Of a DNA stretch of 64,000 nucleotides, positions 23,748 through 35,253 are shown one piece after another. Below the pieces are notes generated by a model. That model saw nothing but the letters and a program-made list of their open reading frames with translations, did not search any database and was not told the DNA's origin. How positions within the stretch are numbered: the first letter of the stretch is position 1; every line of letters begins with the position of its first letter. The translations under genes and the position numbers were made by a program. The stretch is from Parelaphostrongylus tenuis (Eukaryota > Nematoda > Chromadorea > Rhabditida > Metastrongylidae), in assembly GCA_019055375.1 (NCBI GenBank), contig JAHQIW010005984.1:62001-126000 (forward strand), given 5' to 3'.

Positions 23748-24170
23748 CCAGAGTGCTTTCCAAGTTCTGCTATCAGATAATTACTTCATTTGTCAGCCTT
23801 TTGCTCTCTAAGAGTTCATTAAAATTACTAGTGGAGAGTTCAAATGTGCTGTTGCACTGCTCCTGTACATTTTCTATTATCTTAAGCCTTTTCGTTTTGA
23901 TCTGCCGTTTATCTACTTGTTATCGCCTCGTGCTCCCTGAAGCTATGCAATTATCGCCATAATATGCTCCCACAAATTCTCCTGGTATTCACGCTAATGA
24001 TCTTAAGTGGCAATTTCAACAGTATTTTTGTGATCAGCGATTCCTTATTTGCACTTGATCTTTCACTTTTTTCTTCTTCGCACTTTTCTTGCTCTTCTCC
24101 TTGTGCGTGGGCGTCTTTCCCAGAATTTGGTTAACGTTTGGACCTCACTTCTTCTGATCATTAACACAAA

Positions 24171-24218
24171 ATGGACGATACGGACGATATAGCTGATGCA
24201 AATCCATACGTGGAAAAA
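24171..24218 (+). CDS. Candidate first exon, acidic N-terminus (copy A)
   Basis: An ATG exon reads MDDTDDIADANPYVEK and runs into GTATTC, a usable donor. In B the same stretch (59,209-59,255) has lost codons and the donor GT, and a foldback element sits just upstream with its 12-bp target duplication overlapping the ATG. No following exon was recognised. Confidence 0.3.
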
Positions 24219-24334
24219 GTATTCTAACCTCTCAACTCATAACAATCTTGTGAACTTCATCTATTAGGATAAAAATCTTCTAACATCCACAAATATTTAT
24301 TGACAGAGTAAAAATTCAATTAAATACTGTGACG

Positions 24335-24402
24335 ATGAAGATAAAGTTTTTCGGAACTTATTTTAGATTTTATTTTGCCTTTTGCTACTCTACGATTTCC
24401 GG
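24335..24402 (+). CDS. Candidate signal-peptide-like exon (copy A)
   Basis: It reads MKIKFFGTYFRFYFAFCYSTIS and then a GTAACG donor. The B partner starts at 59,361 (MKFEFFGTYFGFYFAFRYST) with the same donor. Conservation in both copies and the hydrophobic start suggest a secreted or membrane protein. Its downstream exons might be those at 26,431-27,200. This is weak support. Confidence 0.28.
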
Positions 24403-24728
24403 TAACGAAGTGATCAGCTAAATGGATCTCGCAAACAATGCAAGGTGTTTTGCTGTTGTTCAGCTTTGTATTAGGTATTTAGACTTCACTTCCGGTTCTT
24501 CGAAGGCTTCAATCTCAAACAGATTAAATACCGAAAGCAGCATTTCTAGAGAATAAATTACTCCCTTAGTGCGATGGACTAAAGTCTTCTCTTTATCAGT
24601 TCTCAACTCGTGTTCTCTTTTGTTGAAGAATTATCGGCACGGGTTGAGAAGCGATCATAGTCGTTCCTTATGTGTTAATACAGTTTATCATTACACAGTG
24701 ATTGTTTAATTTGTTACAATACATCTGA

Positions 24729-25880
24729 GCTATGAATAAAGATATACATCAGTGCAACAATCACAATGTCTACGTAGGCCACTGCTGATGTTTCCATGAA
24801 CGGATAGAAAAAATCGTTTGGAAGTCTTAATTCGATGTAGGGTAACGAGACGAAACGTAAAATAGAACCTGAATTGAAATTGAACTCTGGATCAACTCCT
24901 ACATCTGCGTGCCTGCGAGTGAAAAGTGGCTAGGATTTATGGATCTTATCAGTATTGTTTACTACTGACTGTAACAAAATAGCTAATGGTCTTCCACGGG
25001 ATCTATGCAATGAGCTTTGTTTAGGTGCTCCATTTTATATAGTCCTATTACTATAATTCATATGACCTACTTGGTGTGGCATACCTGAATTGCGTACTGA
25101 GTCGTGGAGCTATAGTGGAAATTGGGACAACGTGGACCTGGAAGTACAAGGGAAATACTTGTTGATATCTTGAGCTGGTTCTTTGAACCACTGCCCTTTA
25201 CATTTGATCTTTTTTTTACTACCAAAAGTAACTTCTCAGCGCTTCGAGATTCATGTCGTAGATGGCGGACACAATAAGCAGTCGATGATTTGCTTGCGTT
25301 CCTTGTTTTGCGTAGTAGAGAAAGATCGAGACATTGGTGACTACCAAGCAAAATGCAGTTGTTGCTCTCTTCAGTTGAATTACTACGCTTTTGAATTGAG
25401 CTCCGTCATAGTCATAATTTCTCTCCACTCTTACTTGATAGGGCGTCACTAACATTACAACTAATTCTAGAGAGAATTCGGTGCCTTTTTGTTTTGATTT
25501 ATGTTCACGAGCTGTTTTTCTCTAATGGTTTTCGGATGAAATTTAACCGGTTGGTTTGAAGTAGGAATACGATTAGATCTGTGCCCTTGAACAAAGCAAA
25601 CATTCCTGGTACTCGACACCTACAAACTGCTATAAAGATTGCTGATACGGAAGTAGTCTAAAGGACAACTTGCGTAGCAATCCCTAAAGTGAATATGGAG
25701 TAGGGCTAACGCACTCCAGTGACCTCTTGGTGAGTTCTATTCCTCACAATCACCATCGCGTCACTAACGCTCGTTTCTTCGACGGGTGACCTTCAAATCC
25801 ATGACGGTACGAAGTCCGCTATTAATTGCTCAATTTCTTGTTTCAGTTCAGTGCGATGTGAATACCTAAAAAAATCCGAC
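24729..25880 (-). pseudogene. Degraded serpentine-receptor-like ORFs (copy A)
   Basis: On the minus strand a piece at 25,219-25,455 includes LYYAKQGTQANHRLLIVSAI. A piece near 24,730-24,890 includes LRFVSLPYIELRLPNDFFYP, then a hydrophobic run (AYVDIVIVALMYIFI) to a stop. The arrangement weakly resembles transmembrane segments 6 and 7 of nematode chemoreceptors. The B partner (59,741-60,911) is longer and more open. The family assignment is a guess; conservation in both copies is what is actually seen. Confidence 0.3.
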
Positions 25881-26430
25881 CGACCCTTCTGAGATGATTT
25901 TCATTGTCAAAGTTTTATTGCGCAAAAATTTCTCCAACATTTGATTTTGTGACCAGTGTTTCCTATCTAATTAACGTAGGTCGTTGATATGTATGACATT
26001 GTATGTAGCGTTTTACTACCAAAACTCGTCGATTTTTGGTAGAATCTACTTTCGATTTGAAATTGAAGAACTGAAGAAGATCAAGCTGAAGAGGCATGTC
26101 AGGAGTTTCCCGAATCGAAGCTGGGAAAAAGTGTTTTGAGAAGATCAGGAAGCTTGTAGATTGTTAGCAGAAGATCGTGAATAATGATGGTCTTCATTTC
26201 GAGGAATAATTATTGTTTTTTCAATTAAATTCAAGTATAAACTTCACATATTCAGCAAATGCGAAAAAACTTCTACCTTAGCCTAATAATTCGTTCTCAT
26301 ATGAATGCACTATTGTGTGTCTCTCAAAGATTGCGCATTAAGTTACTCCCTTGGTCGCATATTTAGAGTAAGAATCATCTTAGGAAGTAACGTGCCGCCT
26401 GGATTCAGAGCATAATCAAAAATTTTTCAG

Positions 26431-26698
26431 TCTATCAAGCCCTACAAAAGTTTTGATGACTGACTATGCTCCATGCTTTCTGGAAATGACAGTCAGTGGT
26501 ACACCAAAATTATTTAGAGAAAACAGTAACTGCACGACAGTTTACAATGAGGTACAATTCGACTGGAATACAAAAAGCTTGTTGCTAACAGTCGATTCGT
26601 TAACATTTAGCTCTCTGAAGGGGCCGGAAGCAAATGAAGTGATTGAAAATACGGTGTTTGCACCTATCCGATATTGGAAATCCACGAACTTATGGTAG
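26431..26698 (+). CDS. Exon of an unidentified gene (copy A)
   Basis: Directly after the acceptor TTTTTCAG an 89-codon open frame contains MTDYAPCFLEMTVSG, NCTTVYNEVQFDWNTKSLLL and GPEANEVIENTVFAPIRYW. A GTAGCT donor candidate lies at the end (near 26,693). The B partner (about 61,532-61,760) has lost the CAG acceptor and carries stops. The sequence looks like part of an extracellular domain with an N-glycosylation site (NCT), but I do not recognise it. Confidence 0.4.
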
Positions 26699-27021
26699 CT
26701 ACATCAAGCTATAAAACACTGAGGGCTTGAAAATACTCGTTCGGCTACTGACAGCAAATTCGCCTTCCCTTTTGATGGTCAAAAACTGCGAACATCGTAT
26801 TCTTAGAGAGAAATTTTATCCCATCAGAATAATGGTATATATGGTTTTACGAAGTGCTCATTCAATTTTGGATTTACTTGTAAAAAAACTCCTTTGACGT
26901 TGTAGACTGCACGAAAATTAGTTTCCTCGAACGCATTTGTGTTGGAGAACGATCTTCACTTTTGAAAGAGTAAAAAAATACGCTTTGTTGGTTTCGATGA
27001 ACTGGAATTTGATATCGTTCA

Positions 27022-27199
27022 GGAAAGGAAAACCATATCCCGTAGGCAAAGATCTGTATTTTCAAGAGGCTTTTCTTGCAATCAATAAATTCCAATCTGA
27101 ACTGAAAAACATTGGCTCAATGTTGAAAGCGTGCACTGTCATGTATGTGAACGCATTGTTCTCAATGAATGCAACGCATATGGATTGTCAAGCTCGCAC
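27022..27199 (+). CDS. Second exon of the same unidentified gene (copy A)
   Basis: After GATATCGTTCAG the frame reads KGKPYPVGKDLYFQEAFLAI, ELKNIGSMLKACTVMYVNAL and NATHMDCQAR, and ends at a GTAATG donor. A further piece (ELPEDLRRKYCLQ in the B copy at about 62,330-62,410) probably follows, but a long T run makes its frame uncertain in both copies. Function unknown. Confidence 0.35.
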
Positions 27200-27509
27200 G
27201 GTAATGTTCCTTAGTATAAATTGAATTTCAGAATAGGGAATCGGTTTTTTCAGATTACATGAAGAGTGGTTGCCTTTTTTTTTCATCGAATTTCCTTAGG
27301 ATCTTCGACGAAAGTACTACTTACAAGGTACGATCATCGATTTGATGTCAACACGTATAGCATTCTGCTACAAAATGTATCACTCAGTGCCCAGCAATTA
27401 AGGGATCTAACCTAAAGCAGTACTATTGCTTCTCCCGGGTAAGAAGAGAAAATAAGAAAGCTGGAATACTCCTAAGATCCAATAATGTGGAATGCTATGC
27501 AAAAACATT

Positions 27510-27581
27510 TGCATCAGACGGGATTCGAACCCAGATCTCACTCTTTACGGGAGCGTATGCTATCCGTTGCACCGCTGACAC
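27510..27581 (-). tRNA. tRNA-like pseudogene, anticodon GTA position, no intron
   Basis: The minus strand folds into a full cloverleaf by eye: acceptor GTGTCAG with CTGATGC (two G-U pairs), D arm GTGC/GCAT, anticodon stem CGCTC/GAGTG, seven-base loop CCGTAAA and T arm around TTCGAAT. The anticodon position reads GTA (Tyr). Position 33 is C instead of the invariant U, and no intron is present although eukaryotic tRNA-Tyr genes normally have one. It is more likely a pseudogene or SINE head than a working gene. Confidence 0.5.
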
Positions 27582-28881
27582 TCGTATTGCACAGCACTCT
27601 TTTTACTCTACAACGCGTTATCTGTCAACATTAAGTTTGATGAGTAAGTACCAGCTTAATAATGAAGCCAAAGCTGATATTCGTATGCCCGAGCGTTGAA
27701 CATAGGCGTTTTGAGAGAATCATGAACACCAACCGAATGTGTCAGATAAAACTTAAGCACCCGATAATACTGGTGATCCGAAAAGTGACTGAGCTGAGAG
27801 AAATTTGCTAGTCTCACATTCGGCCTCTGTAAAAGCGTTCAAAGAAGGCGAACATACAACGGACTGCGAGAATCCGTGCACTGAAACGTATAGAACTTCA
27901 GGCGGTCTACCGTATGATGAAATATACCGGAATTTTTGACTTGAAGAGAATTTATTTAGAAGTGATTTTGAACTCTTAGATATTTGTTTCTAAAAGTCTA
28001 GCTAAATTCAGAATTTAACGTTCTTTGAATGACTGCAAACTGGCGAACGCATGAGAGAAGAATTTACTTACCCACTGGTTGAGCGCCCGTGCATTCGTCA
28101 TCGAAAAGTGAAAACGGAAGGAGGAATTCAGATACTTCGCTTCCTCTTCTTTTTAGTAACACTGGTAATGAGATATTCCGTGGGAACTAAAAAAGACAAC
28201 AATTTAAGAGCATGTTCAAAATCCCAAGTGAAGTATTCATTATGCGCAACAGGTAACTAATCCTTTTCTCTTGTATGATAGGATTTTCGATGGCAAACGT
28301 TGACCATTGCTCGTCGGTTTAAACGATTGGCACATCGTTTAGGGCTTCCTCTGAAGAAGGCTTTAAAGAAAAAGTATCAGTAATAAAATTTGAAATTATG
28401 AACTCGATTTACGTAGACTCGCTCTGCTCTGAAGGTCCTTGAGTGAAAGAGGGCCACAGCAGAAATTGACGCTGTAGCTAAAGAAAGGTCCATTCCAATG
28501 TTAATGAAATCACCTCTTTGGTGGCTTTAGGTTTTTCGAGAGACTATTCTGTACTCAGCCAATTATGGCCATGCGATAAATGATTTCCATATCAAAGTGG
28601 AGCGATTTAAGAACGGTTATTGCAGTGCTAGCGAAATCATTCGTTTCGTGTAGTCATAGTGTACCTGGGTGCTTGCTCCCCAAACATAGCTCATCAAACT
28701 TATTATCTGGCCAAAACAGGAAGCTTCAGAACACACCACTCTGCGGCGGGCTCACCCTTTTAGTCAACGTGGGAGTGATTCAGCGCGGTTATCTTAGGAT
28801 CCCAGATAGAATCAACTCGATCAACATTCAATGACAACTATGACAAAAAGGAAAATTTTTAAGCAGTCGCTGATGTTACAG
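27582..28881. other. Unpaired spacer between the two copies, no gene assigned
   Basis: This stretch has no partner elsewhere in the window. A 69-codon frame at 28,051-28,257 ends at CAACAG/GTAACT, which could be a donor, but no domain is recognisable. Confidence 0.35.
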
Positions 28882-29115
28882 GTAAAAAAGCTCGATTGCC
28901 CTCGTGATTGGGGATGCGAGAAAACGAACTGAATGGAAGAACTACCGGAATTCGAGCAGTGTGATACATGTGAAATCATTTGCTGTGGTAATAATGGTGG
29001 TAGGGTGGCGTTTTCTACAGGGGATAGTTTTCAGGAAAAGAAACCTTCTAATGTCGCGTTTGCGATGCAGTTCACTTTCACTCTTTTTTCAATGCTTACT
29101 TTGATTTGGCTTTGA
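28882..29115 (+). pseudogene. Terminal exon of an unknown cysteine-containing, tail-anchored protein
   Basis: After the acceptor GATGTTACAG one frame reads KLDCPRDWGCEKTN, a single TGA, then MEELPEFEQCDTCEIICCG and NNGGRVAFSTGD, and ends in a hydrophobic tail (FAMQFTFTLFSMLTLIWL) before TGA. An AATAAA lies about 12 bp after the stop. The hydrophobic C-terminus suggests a membrane or GPI-anchored protein. Whether the internal TGA is real or a sequencing error decides if this is a live exon. Family unknown. Confidence 0.4.
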
Positions 29116-29186
29116 GTTTTGGCATAATCAATAAATTTGCCTGTCTTTAAAATGACCCTGTACATCTTAGAATACATCCTCTGTTC

Positions 29187-29391
29187 CAGCAGTATCAGTG
29201 GCAAGGTTAGAGAATCTCACCGCAGCAAATACTCTGTCAGTATACTGTCTAATTCAATAGATCATCAAACAGTCCGATTCATTATCCTCATTTTCCTCAC
29301 CGGCATTCAACCCTTTCTCTTCGGCTTATCTATACTCGTCAGAATAAGCAAAAAGAAGGCAGCGCGTCAGACGGCAAGAAGAAGCTATTAA
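29187..29391 (+). CDS. Candidate terminal exon with last membrane segment
   Basis: After TCTGTTCCAG an open frame ends in a hydrophobic segment (FIILIFLTGIQPFLFGLSIL) and a basic cytoplasmic-type tail (VRISKKKAARQTARRSY), then TAA. AATAAA follows within 10 bp. This matches the last exon of a multi-pass membrane protein. Its relation to the exon ending at 29,115 is unclear. Confidence 0.38.
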
Positions 29392-29399
29392 TTTGCAAT

Positions 29400-30712
29400 A
29401 AAACATCTTTACGCATGACCTTAATTCAGTCGCAGTCAAGCCAACGAAGCTCTCATTCTTCTCAAAATGCAAAGTATATACTACATTTGCCTAGGAAAAC
29501 CACCATTTGACTTACAATGATAAGTGGCTGCCTGATGTGAACACCTCAAAATGGCCCTAATATGCTTGTTCCAGAAATCCATTGAAACCCATTCGACTAA
29601 ATTCAACTGTATTCGCATAGATTACTGAAATCTCCGAAAAAACAGTCTCAGTCAAGTGCAAGTTAAAAACTGTCGAGGATGATGGATGCGAGGAAACGAG
29701 TCGAATCAAAAAGTGTTACAAACCATACAGTATGTGATGTCGAATGATGTAATAATTATTATTCCATCGAGTTAATAGATGGAGTGTCACTTGGGGGAAA
29801 GTGAACGAAGTGCAGTGTTAGAAAGGTTAGATTATGTCAACAGTGCTACGGAAAATCTGTCGGAGGAAACAATTAGATTTGCATAAAATACGCACAGACT
29901 ATGTGTAAGGAGAAATATAGCCATCAAATTTCGGGAACACCTGGTGATATCTTCGTGTCAACTCAGCAGGTATGGTTCACATGATTTGAATAAGTGCAGA
30001 AATTCAAAAATAATTGGTTTATCAGAACATCACCATGTTTAATTATCTAAATTGCACGCAAAAAATCTTACGAATTAATGTGAATGATGCAGAAGAGATT
30101 CGTCGATGGCAAAATGGAATCTGAACGATGAAGGAGCACGGAGTAGTAACAATCATGCTCAGCTAGACGGACCGTTAGGACGATCATAGCAGTGGAAAGA
30201 TGATGACATACATTGTGACTGCAAAGACTGGAGGCGGTTGCTAGGGAAAGACGCGCATGACGGCTGCAACTATCGCATTATAAGCTATTTTATGAGGTTC
30301 ATACGATGTGCCTGGGGCTATAGTCGTATTACATCACAAATAGATCAGACTATCTTTGCTTTGCTGCAATAATTTGAGTTCGGACTTCTGCTCTGAACTC
30401 GAAAGCACACCAAGCGACGACAGCAAATCTTATGACTTTCATATTACTAAGATTTACTTTTCGCACCATCTCAACGAGAAAGGTTCCTTGGTATCAAATA
30501 TTTAGTAGTATCACGTGAGTCCTCTTATTTATAATGGTTTTGCTCCGATAAAACGTATAACTTTTTTATTATTATAGCAAAATTGATGTAGATTTTTGAT
30601 ATTGTTGATGAGAGAACAAGAAGCGCTGAAATATGAGCAATAAAATGTTGCCACACATCGTGGAAGTAAATAACATGAATAATTATTTATTGGTATGGCA
30701 ATCAATGTAGAA
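29400..30712. other. Unpaired intergenic DNA
   Basis: No gene or element is recognised. A short cysteine-bearing frame at about 29,660-29,735 (DDGCEETSRIKKCYKPYS) ends at a TGA. Its similarity to the exon at 28,882 is slight and may be chance. Confidence 0.35.
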
Positions 30713-31012
30713 GAGCGCATGTGGCGCACTGGTTAGAGGTGCTCTGCGTCGCACGCGAGGTCAGTGGTTCGATCTCGCGCTCGTGGCTCACCAAGACATC
30801 CATCCCACCGCGATCGGTAAATTAGTACTAGACTGATCTTAGACTTGTCTGGGAGAATAAGCAGCAATGACTCGGTTCAGCGAAGGCCATCGCGAGTCAT
30901 TGCAAAGGCTAGATATGCATCCGGTCACCTCCAACGAAATGAAAAATTGAAGACAAATGCATGCCGCATCCCTCAAGATTGATCATCGCCGAGAGCTTTT
31001 TCCTTTATCTAT
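30713..31012 (+). mobile_element. tRNA-derived SINE, copy 4
   Basis: The head reads GCATGTGGCGCACTGGTTAGAG and the B box GGTTCGATCTC. The body has AAATTAGTACTAGACTGATC and GCATCCGGTCACCTCCAACG, ending GAGAGCTTTTTCCTTT. It lies in the unpaired spacer and has no ortholog in the other copy. Confidence 0.75.
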
Positions 31013-31891
31013 TTATCGTTGAAATAAATAAGGCAGTAACGTCTTATTGCGAGCAGTTCCTATTTAGTAGCAAAAATGTTATGTGAATGTTGAGAGGTAT
31101 TAGGGTAACAAATTCTACTTTGAAGTTTTTTTATATCTCACACTTTCTGTAACGTTGTCCTTTCCTATTCTGGATACTAACTCACGCGATATTTATTATG
31201 GGCATGAATACAATCTTGGGATAGAGTATGATTTTTGCAAAAAGTCTACGGATCAGTTGCATTTGGCGGGCTTCGCTTGGAAGAGGTTGACAACTGTTGC
31301 GTTTAGCCTATGCCTATTTTCACACCCAATCATCCAACTCTTAAACCTTGAACTTGAAATTAATTATAAAATGAACAACATATCAAAATATAAGGAAGCA
31401 AATAAAAATTTGAAGAAATGTCAACTAAGCAGTAATCAAAGTGCTCCTGTGAATTAAAGACCTGTCAGAAACACAGACTTGAGGTAATCTCCTCGTTTAA
31501 ATGGAAGTATTCCTTTATTCTTTTTTGTTTTCCAATTAGAAAAATGAAAATCGAACAAAGATAAGTTTCCGGAACTTTTTTACAGTTAGTTTTTTTTCTT
31601 TTTCGTTAGTACAGCTAAATTTAGAAAAATGAGCCTAATCGTGTATTTATGGCGAGATTTACAGCTGTGTTCTGCATTTGATCCATCTCCTTGACTGTTT
31701 TTGAGACTTCGTTGTTGAGAGGTTGTAAGAATGTTTAAAGCCTTAGCGGAGTTAGCCACACACGTGCTTTGGACGTATCGCCCTCTTCATCAGTGGCCCA
31801 TGCCTCATACTGAGTCCGTAGCAGAGAGGTGAGACTTGCGTATGTGGTGACAGCACGACGTACAATGGCATTGTGTTATCACCACTTTTTC
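31013..31891. other. Spacer up to copy B
   Basis: No gene is assigned. A 100-codon frame at 31,155-31,454 shows no motif. From about 31,740 the sequence (GCGTATGTGGTGA, then GTACAATG) resembles part of the foldback element at 49,015-49,444, so a related fragment may mark the duplication boundary. Confidence 0.35.
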
Positions 31892-32029
31892 AGTCAACGA
31901 ATTGCGGCTGGTGCATACAAATTACTATTTTTCGCATTCTGTATTTCTTATTCTAGTTTTTTTGGTACTGTATTCATTTATCTACGGACTTCCGAAGGCT
32001 TCATGCACTTTGTGGAGGCTTCTGATAGA
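31892..32029 (+). pseudogene. Truncated partner of the exon at window start (copy B)
   Basis: The exon begins after CACTTTTTCAG and reads QRIAAGAYKLLFFAFCISY and GFMHFVEASDR before a premature TAA. A small deletion relative to copy A removes the last 17 or so residues. Confidence 0.45.
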
Positions 32030-32039
32030 TAATTTTTTC

Positions 32040-33221
32040 ATGCTGTGATTACACTGGTGAAAGAGGTGGATCACCCTGCGTTCACATAAAACAGCACCTA
32101 GATGGGAAGATGAGTAATCGATCCCTCTATCTACACCTAGAACTCAGAAACACAACGATTACGATTTTGAGGTGACAGTCATTATGCCGAGCCAGGATTA
32201 AAAACGTCAGCGGGCTAAACATTTGGAGTGTTTTTCATAGATTTTGAAAAAAAAAAACAGAAATGGGTAGAAAGGAGAATACCTTATTATCACGCGGTAT
32301 GACGCCTTATCCCTTATCTCTTACTTCTTACCTTCTGACTTTTTGGTCGAAGTAAGTAATGTGTAAACAACACATTGGTGACCTTACTCCATCTGAAAGT
32401 TAATAGTTGAGGTCTTTTAATTAGCAAATTCCTGTGTGGTTTTATAATTAGATCTACATTATAGTCAGATAATATCAACCGATCATACAAATATGGCTTG
32501 TATGACATGTTTAGGCTCTAAAGGAGGTGAATTCATTATAACATCAACTATCGTATCTAAAAAAGGGATATCAGCATAATATGAAACAACGTCTCATGAA
32601 ATCTCCCATTTCACAGCTTTTCATAGAAGTGTTCATATGTTGAAACTATATATCTGAAGGTGCTGGATTATATGCATTACTCTGAACCTCAGGCGGTAGT
32701 TGATTCCGCGATTCACTCATACCAGGGTGAAACGCTGGTTCAATTACCACCTGAGGTTTAGCTTTGCGTGTCACTCAGTATCCTTGTATATATAGCTCGT
32801 AAGATATTACTGTGCTCAGTAATTGGAGGACCACCTCTGGAACGAACAATGGATGGATTAACATTTCGATTTGCAATTCTACTGTGCTCGCAAATAAACC
32901 AGTGAAAACTCCTAAAAGTGCTCTGTTTGAAAAACATTCTACAAGTGGGACAGGCCAGACAATCCAATTCAGTTTTGCCCTCCACAACCATATAAGGGCC
33001 GTTTTGGGTCAACGAATCCTAGTTTACTGTATTTAGATATGATTAAGTGGGATTACGAGGACCATATCACATGGACATCGCACTGTGGGTCTCGGATCGA
33101 CATGGTAGTGAAAAGGATGGCTACCAAAAACTAGCCAAATGGAAGTTCTGTAACCACCTCGTGTTAGCTTAATCATTCAAGACGACCTTCTCCCTAGTCC
33201 TTCATGCCAAATTTCTCTCTA
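32040..33221. other. Noncoding alpha flank, copy B
   Basis: This is the counterpart of 182-1,365. No gene is seen. Confidence 0.55.
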
Positions 33222-33895
33222 CCTAGGATTGAGCAAAAAGTTCTTTAGAAGTTTTTCAAAGTTTCGTTTTTATGCGCATATTAACAGCAAAAAACAACAA
33301 TAACTATTTTTCGCATTGTAGAACACCACAGTCCACGTCATATTATCATCGCTCTAGAAGATTTCGGATTTGCTCGAAGAACCACCCGGCTCCTTCAGAT
33401 CGGATAACTCTTGACATGCTTCACTTCATCAAATAATTCAAATCGATGACCATTCAAAAGGTGATGCGTTGATCGTAAGAGGCCATAATCAGATGCAGCA
33501 ACGTCTGGACTGTAGACGGAGTGTTCGCTGGAGGCTTGGCATTCAAAGCGCCTTGCAACACTTTCATGCAGAAAAGATGGTCGCTCAGAGTGACGCCTGT
33601 CTTCGAGATCAATTTTTGTCTTCCATGAATCGCTTAAGTCAACTGTCCACAGTCGATTTTGTCGTTGCATCGCCACGTTCACTATCATCAATCTTATTAA
33701 TGGCTTTGAGAATCGTCAAACCTTTTCTCTAATAATGGCGAAACAACACACGCGTACGATATTGTTCACTAGCTGATATTTTGGAGCTGAAATTAATGAA
33801 CTAGATTAATATATACGAAGTATCAATAAAAAGCAACACAAAAATGCCAAAAAATGGATCTTCGAAAATTTCCCGGAACTTTTTGCCCAACCTAA
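33222..33895 (-). mobile_element. Internally deleted mariner-type transposon (alpha, copy B)
   Basis: The best preserved of three. Ends are TTAGGTTGGGCAAAAAGTTC (minus strand, near 33,893) and AGGATTGAGCAAAAAGTTCT (near 33,229). On the minus strand the fused transposase frame runs from WTVDLSDSWKTK through LEDRRHSERPSF to YSPDVAASDYGLL and HHLLNGHRFELFDEVKHVK. It keeps the third catalytic aspartate (SDYG) and lacks the first two. It is orthologous to 1,366-2,040. Confidence 0.8.
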
Positions 33896-34672
33896 TATTT
33901 TGTCAGTTTATGCGTCTTTTAATAGGTTTAATGGTGATCTAGAGGGCGAAACGTTTTGAAAGTTGGTGACTGACAGTATGACGTGTGAAGAAATGCAAAG
34001 AAAGGGGAACTATTATAGAAAATCTTACTGTTTTCACTGATGTATGAATACTTTCCACTGGAAAAATGTTTTCATCGACTTCACACTCAAATTCAAAATC
34101 ATTTTTGTTTATAGTTTTACTGCTGTTGTTCATGTACTCTCAACGGTCCAACTTGTTACTATGTTCCTCCGAGTTACACATTTGATTTGAAAGTCGCACT
34201 ACAGCGCATTTTTCTCTGCGACTCGTCGATGAGAGATCGTGGTTGAAAGCCGGCCGTGATGCGCTGTTCTTTTCTCTTAGCAGTCACACGAGTCCCTATC
34301 ACAGTGTGAGTTGAATACCAAGGGCCAAGTGCGCTTAGTTCTCAACAAGCAAAACCAGGGACGGTGACGGTGGTGTCCTTCGTGGTCACCGCAGGCGAAG
34401 TCATGCGCTGTGAGGCGCACGCACCCCCTGGCCAATTTTTGGAAAGGACTCGCAAGAGTCCGAGGCAGTGATGTGGTGAAGCGCTTAGCTGCAAGTAGGA
34501 AGCACGTGATCTACTCTCCACACCCATAGATCGGATGGAGCAACGTCTGGGCTGCTGGTGGGGTGATAGTGCTGTTATGTTGCTGCTCCTGCTGCTGCTC
34601 TACCCTGTGAGCTGTTATTATTCCGGAAGATTATGCTGTTCAATAGACATTTTGAACGAAATTAATGAAAAT
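33896..34672 (+). repeat. 0.8-kb dispersed repeat, copy 2
   Basis: It begins at the mariner end (TATTTTGTCAGTTTATGCG) and ends at GAAAATAG followed by (TA)n. It shares CATTTTTCTCTGCGACTCGT and GACTCGCAAGAGTCCGAGG with the other copies. Confidence 0.65.
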
Positions 34673-34674
34673 AG

Positions 34675-34675
<1 letters not shown>

Positions 34676-34711
<36 letters not shown>
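34676..34711. repeat. (TA)n microsatellite
   Basis: About 17 TA units between the 0.8-kb repeat and the RTE 3' end. Confidence 0.9.
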
Positions 34712-34713
<2 letters not shown>

Positions 34714-35016
34714 CTGTCACCTGTCACCTGTCGTCCCGTTGATCGTCGAGTGACTCGAGCGGGTACCAGCAACTCTTCCATTTCTCCCTATCGCGTGCAA
34801 GAGTAGCCCAGTGGGTCCTCCTCGCTCTAGGAATTCGCTGAGCATCATATCTTTTCTTCCATCGCTTTCGTGAAGAAATCGGACCAACGGGTCAGTGGTC
34901 TTCCTTTAGAGAGCTTGACGTCCCGAGGAATCCAGTCGGTAACGGCTCTCGTCCATCGGTTGTCGTTGAAGCGCATCACGTGTCCGGCACACCTTATTTT
35001 CGATATCCTGGCGTGT
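34712..35016 (-). mobile_element. RTE retrotransposon 3'-end fragment
   Basis: The minus strand reads ARISKIRCAGHVMRFNDNRW, WIPRDVKLSKGRPLTRW and DFFTKAMEEKI, the C-terminal part of the RTE polyprotein. It then ends with a triplicated ACAGGTG tail and (TA)n. Only about 300 bp are present, flanked by TA tracts on both sides. The family is the same as the fragments at 2,800-4,720 and 7,801-8,700. Confidence 0.85.
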
Positions 35017-35062
35017 ATGTATATATATATATATATATCTATATATAATATATATATATATA
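35017..35062. repeat. (TA)n microsatellite
   Basis: A TA-rich tract at the broken 5' edge of the RTE fragment. Confidence 0.85.
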
Positions 35063-35069
35063 CAGAACT

Positions 35070-35150
35070 CATAATAAGAAGCGACACGATGTTGTCAAAA
35101 AATGAAGCTTTTAGAAATTTCTCAAAACTTTTTCTCAACCTAACATAACG
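35070..35150. repeat. Solo mariner-type terminus
   Basis: AAACTTTTTCTCAACCTAAC with the preceding GCGACACGATGTTGTC forms a mariner-like end without its element. The same piece is at 39,990-40,075 and 49,455-49,535. Confidence 0.5.
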
Positions 35151-35253
35151 TCTTTGTACAAAGATCGTACTATTATTAGCATATTCTATTTACAGTCATT
35201 TTTATCGCGTTGTGTTATTATAAATGTAAAGACACTGTGTAATGAATCTTTGA

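Larger units (their letters stand above)
1..27475 (+). repeat. Large segmental duplication, copy A
   Basis: This segment recurs in the same orientation at about 31,890-62,555. Matching landmarks, in order: base 2 with 31,898; the alpha mariner at 1,366 with 33,222; 6,163 with 36,917; the SINE at 8,702 with 40,848; 12,240 with 45,240; 17,465 with 49,650; the ELKS exons at 18,716-23,747 with 50,917-58,432; and 27,400 with 62,470. Divergence looks like roughly 10-15% by eye, with many indels. A-only stretches are 2,800-6,160, 7,801-8,700 and 16,440-17,465. The left boundary lies outside the window. Confidence 0.9.
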
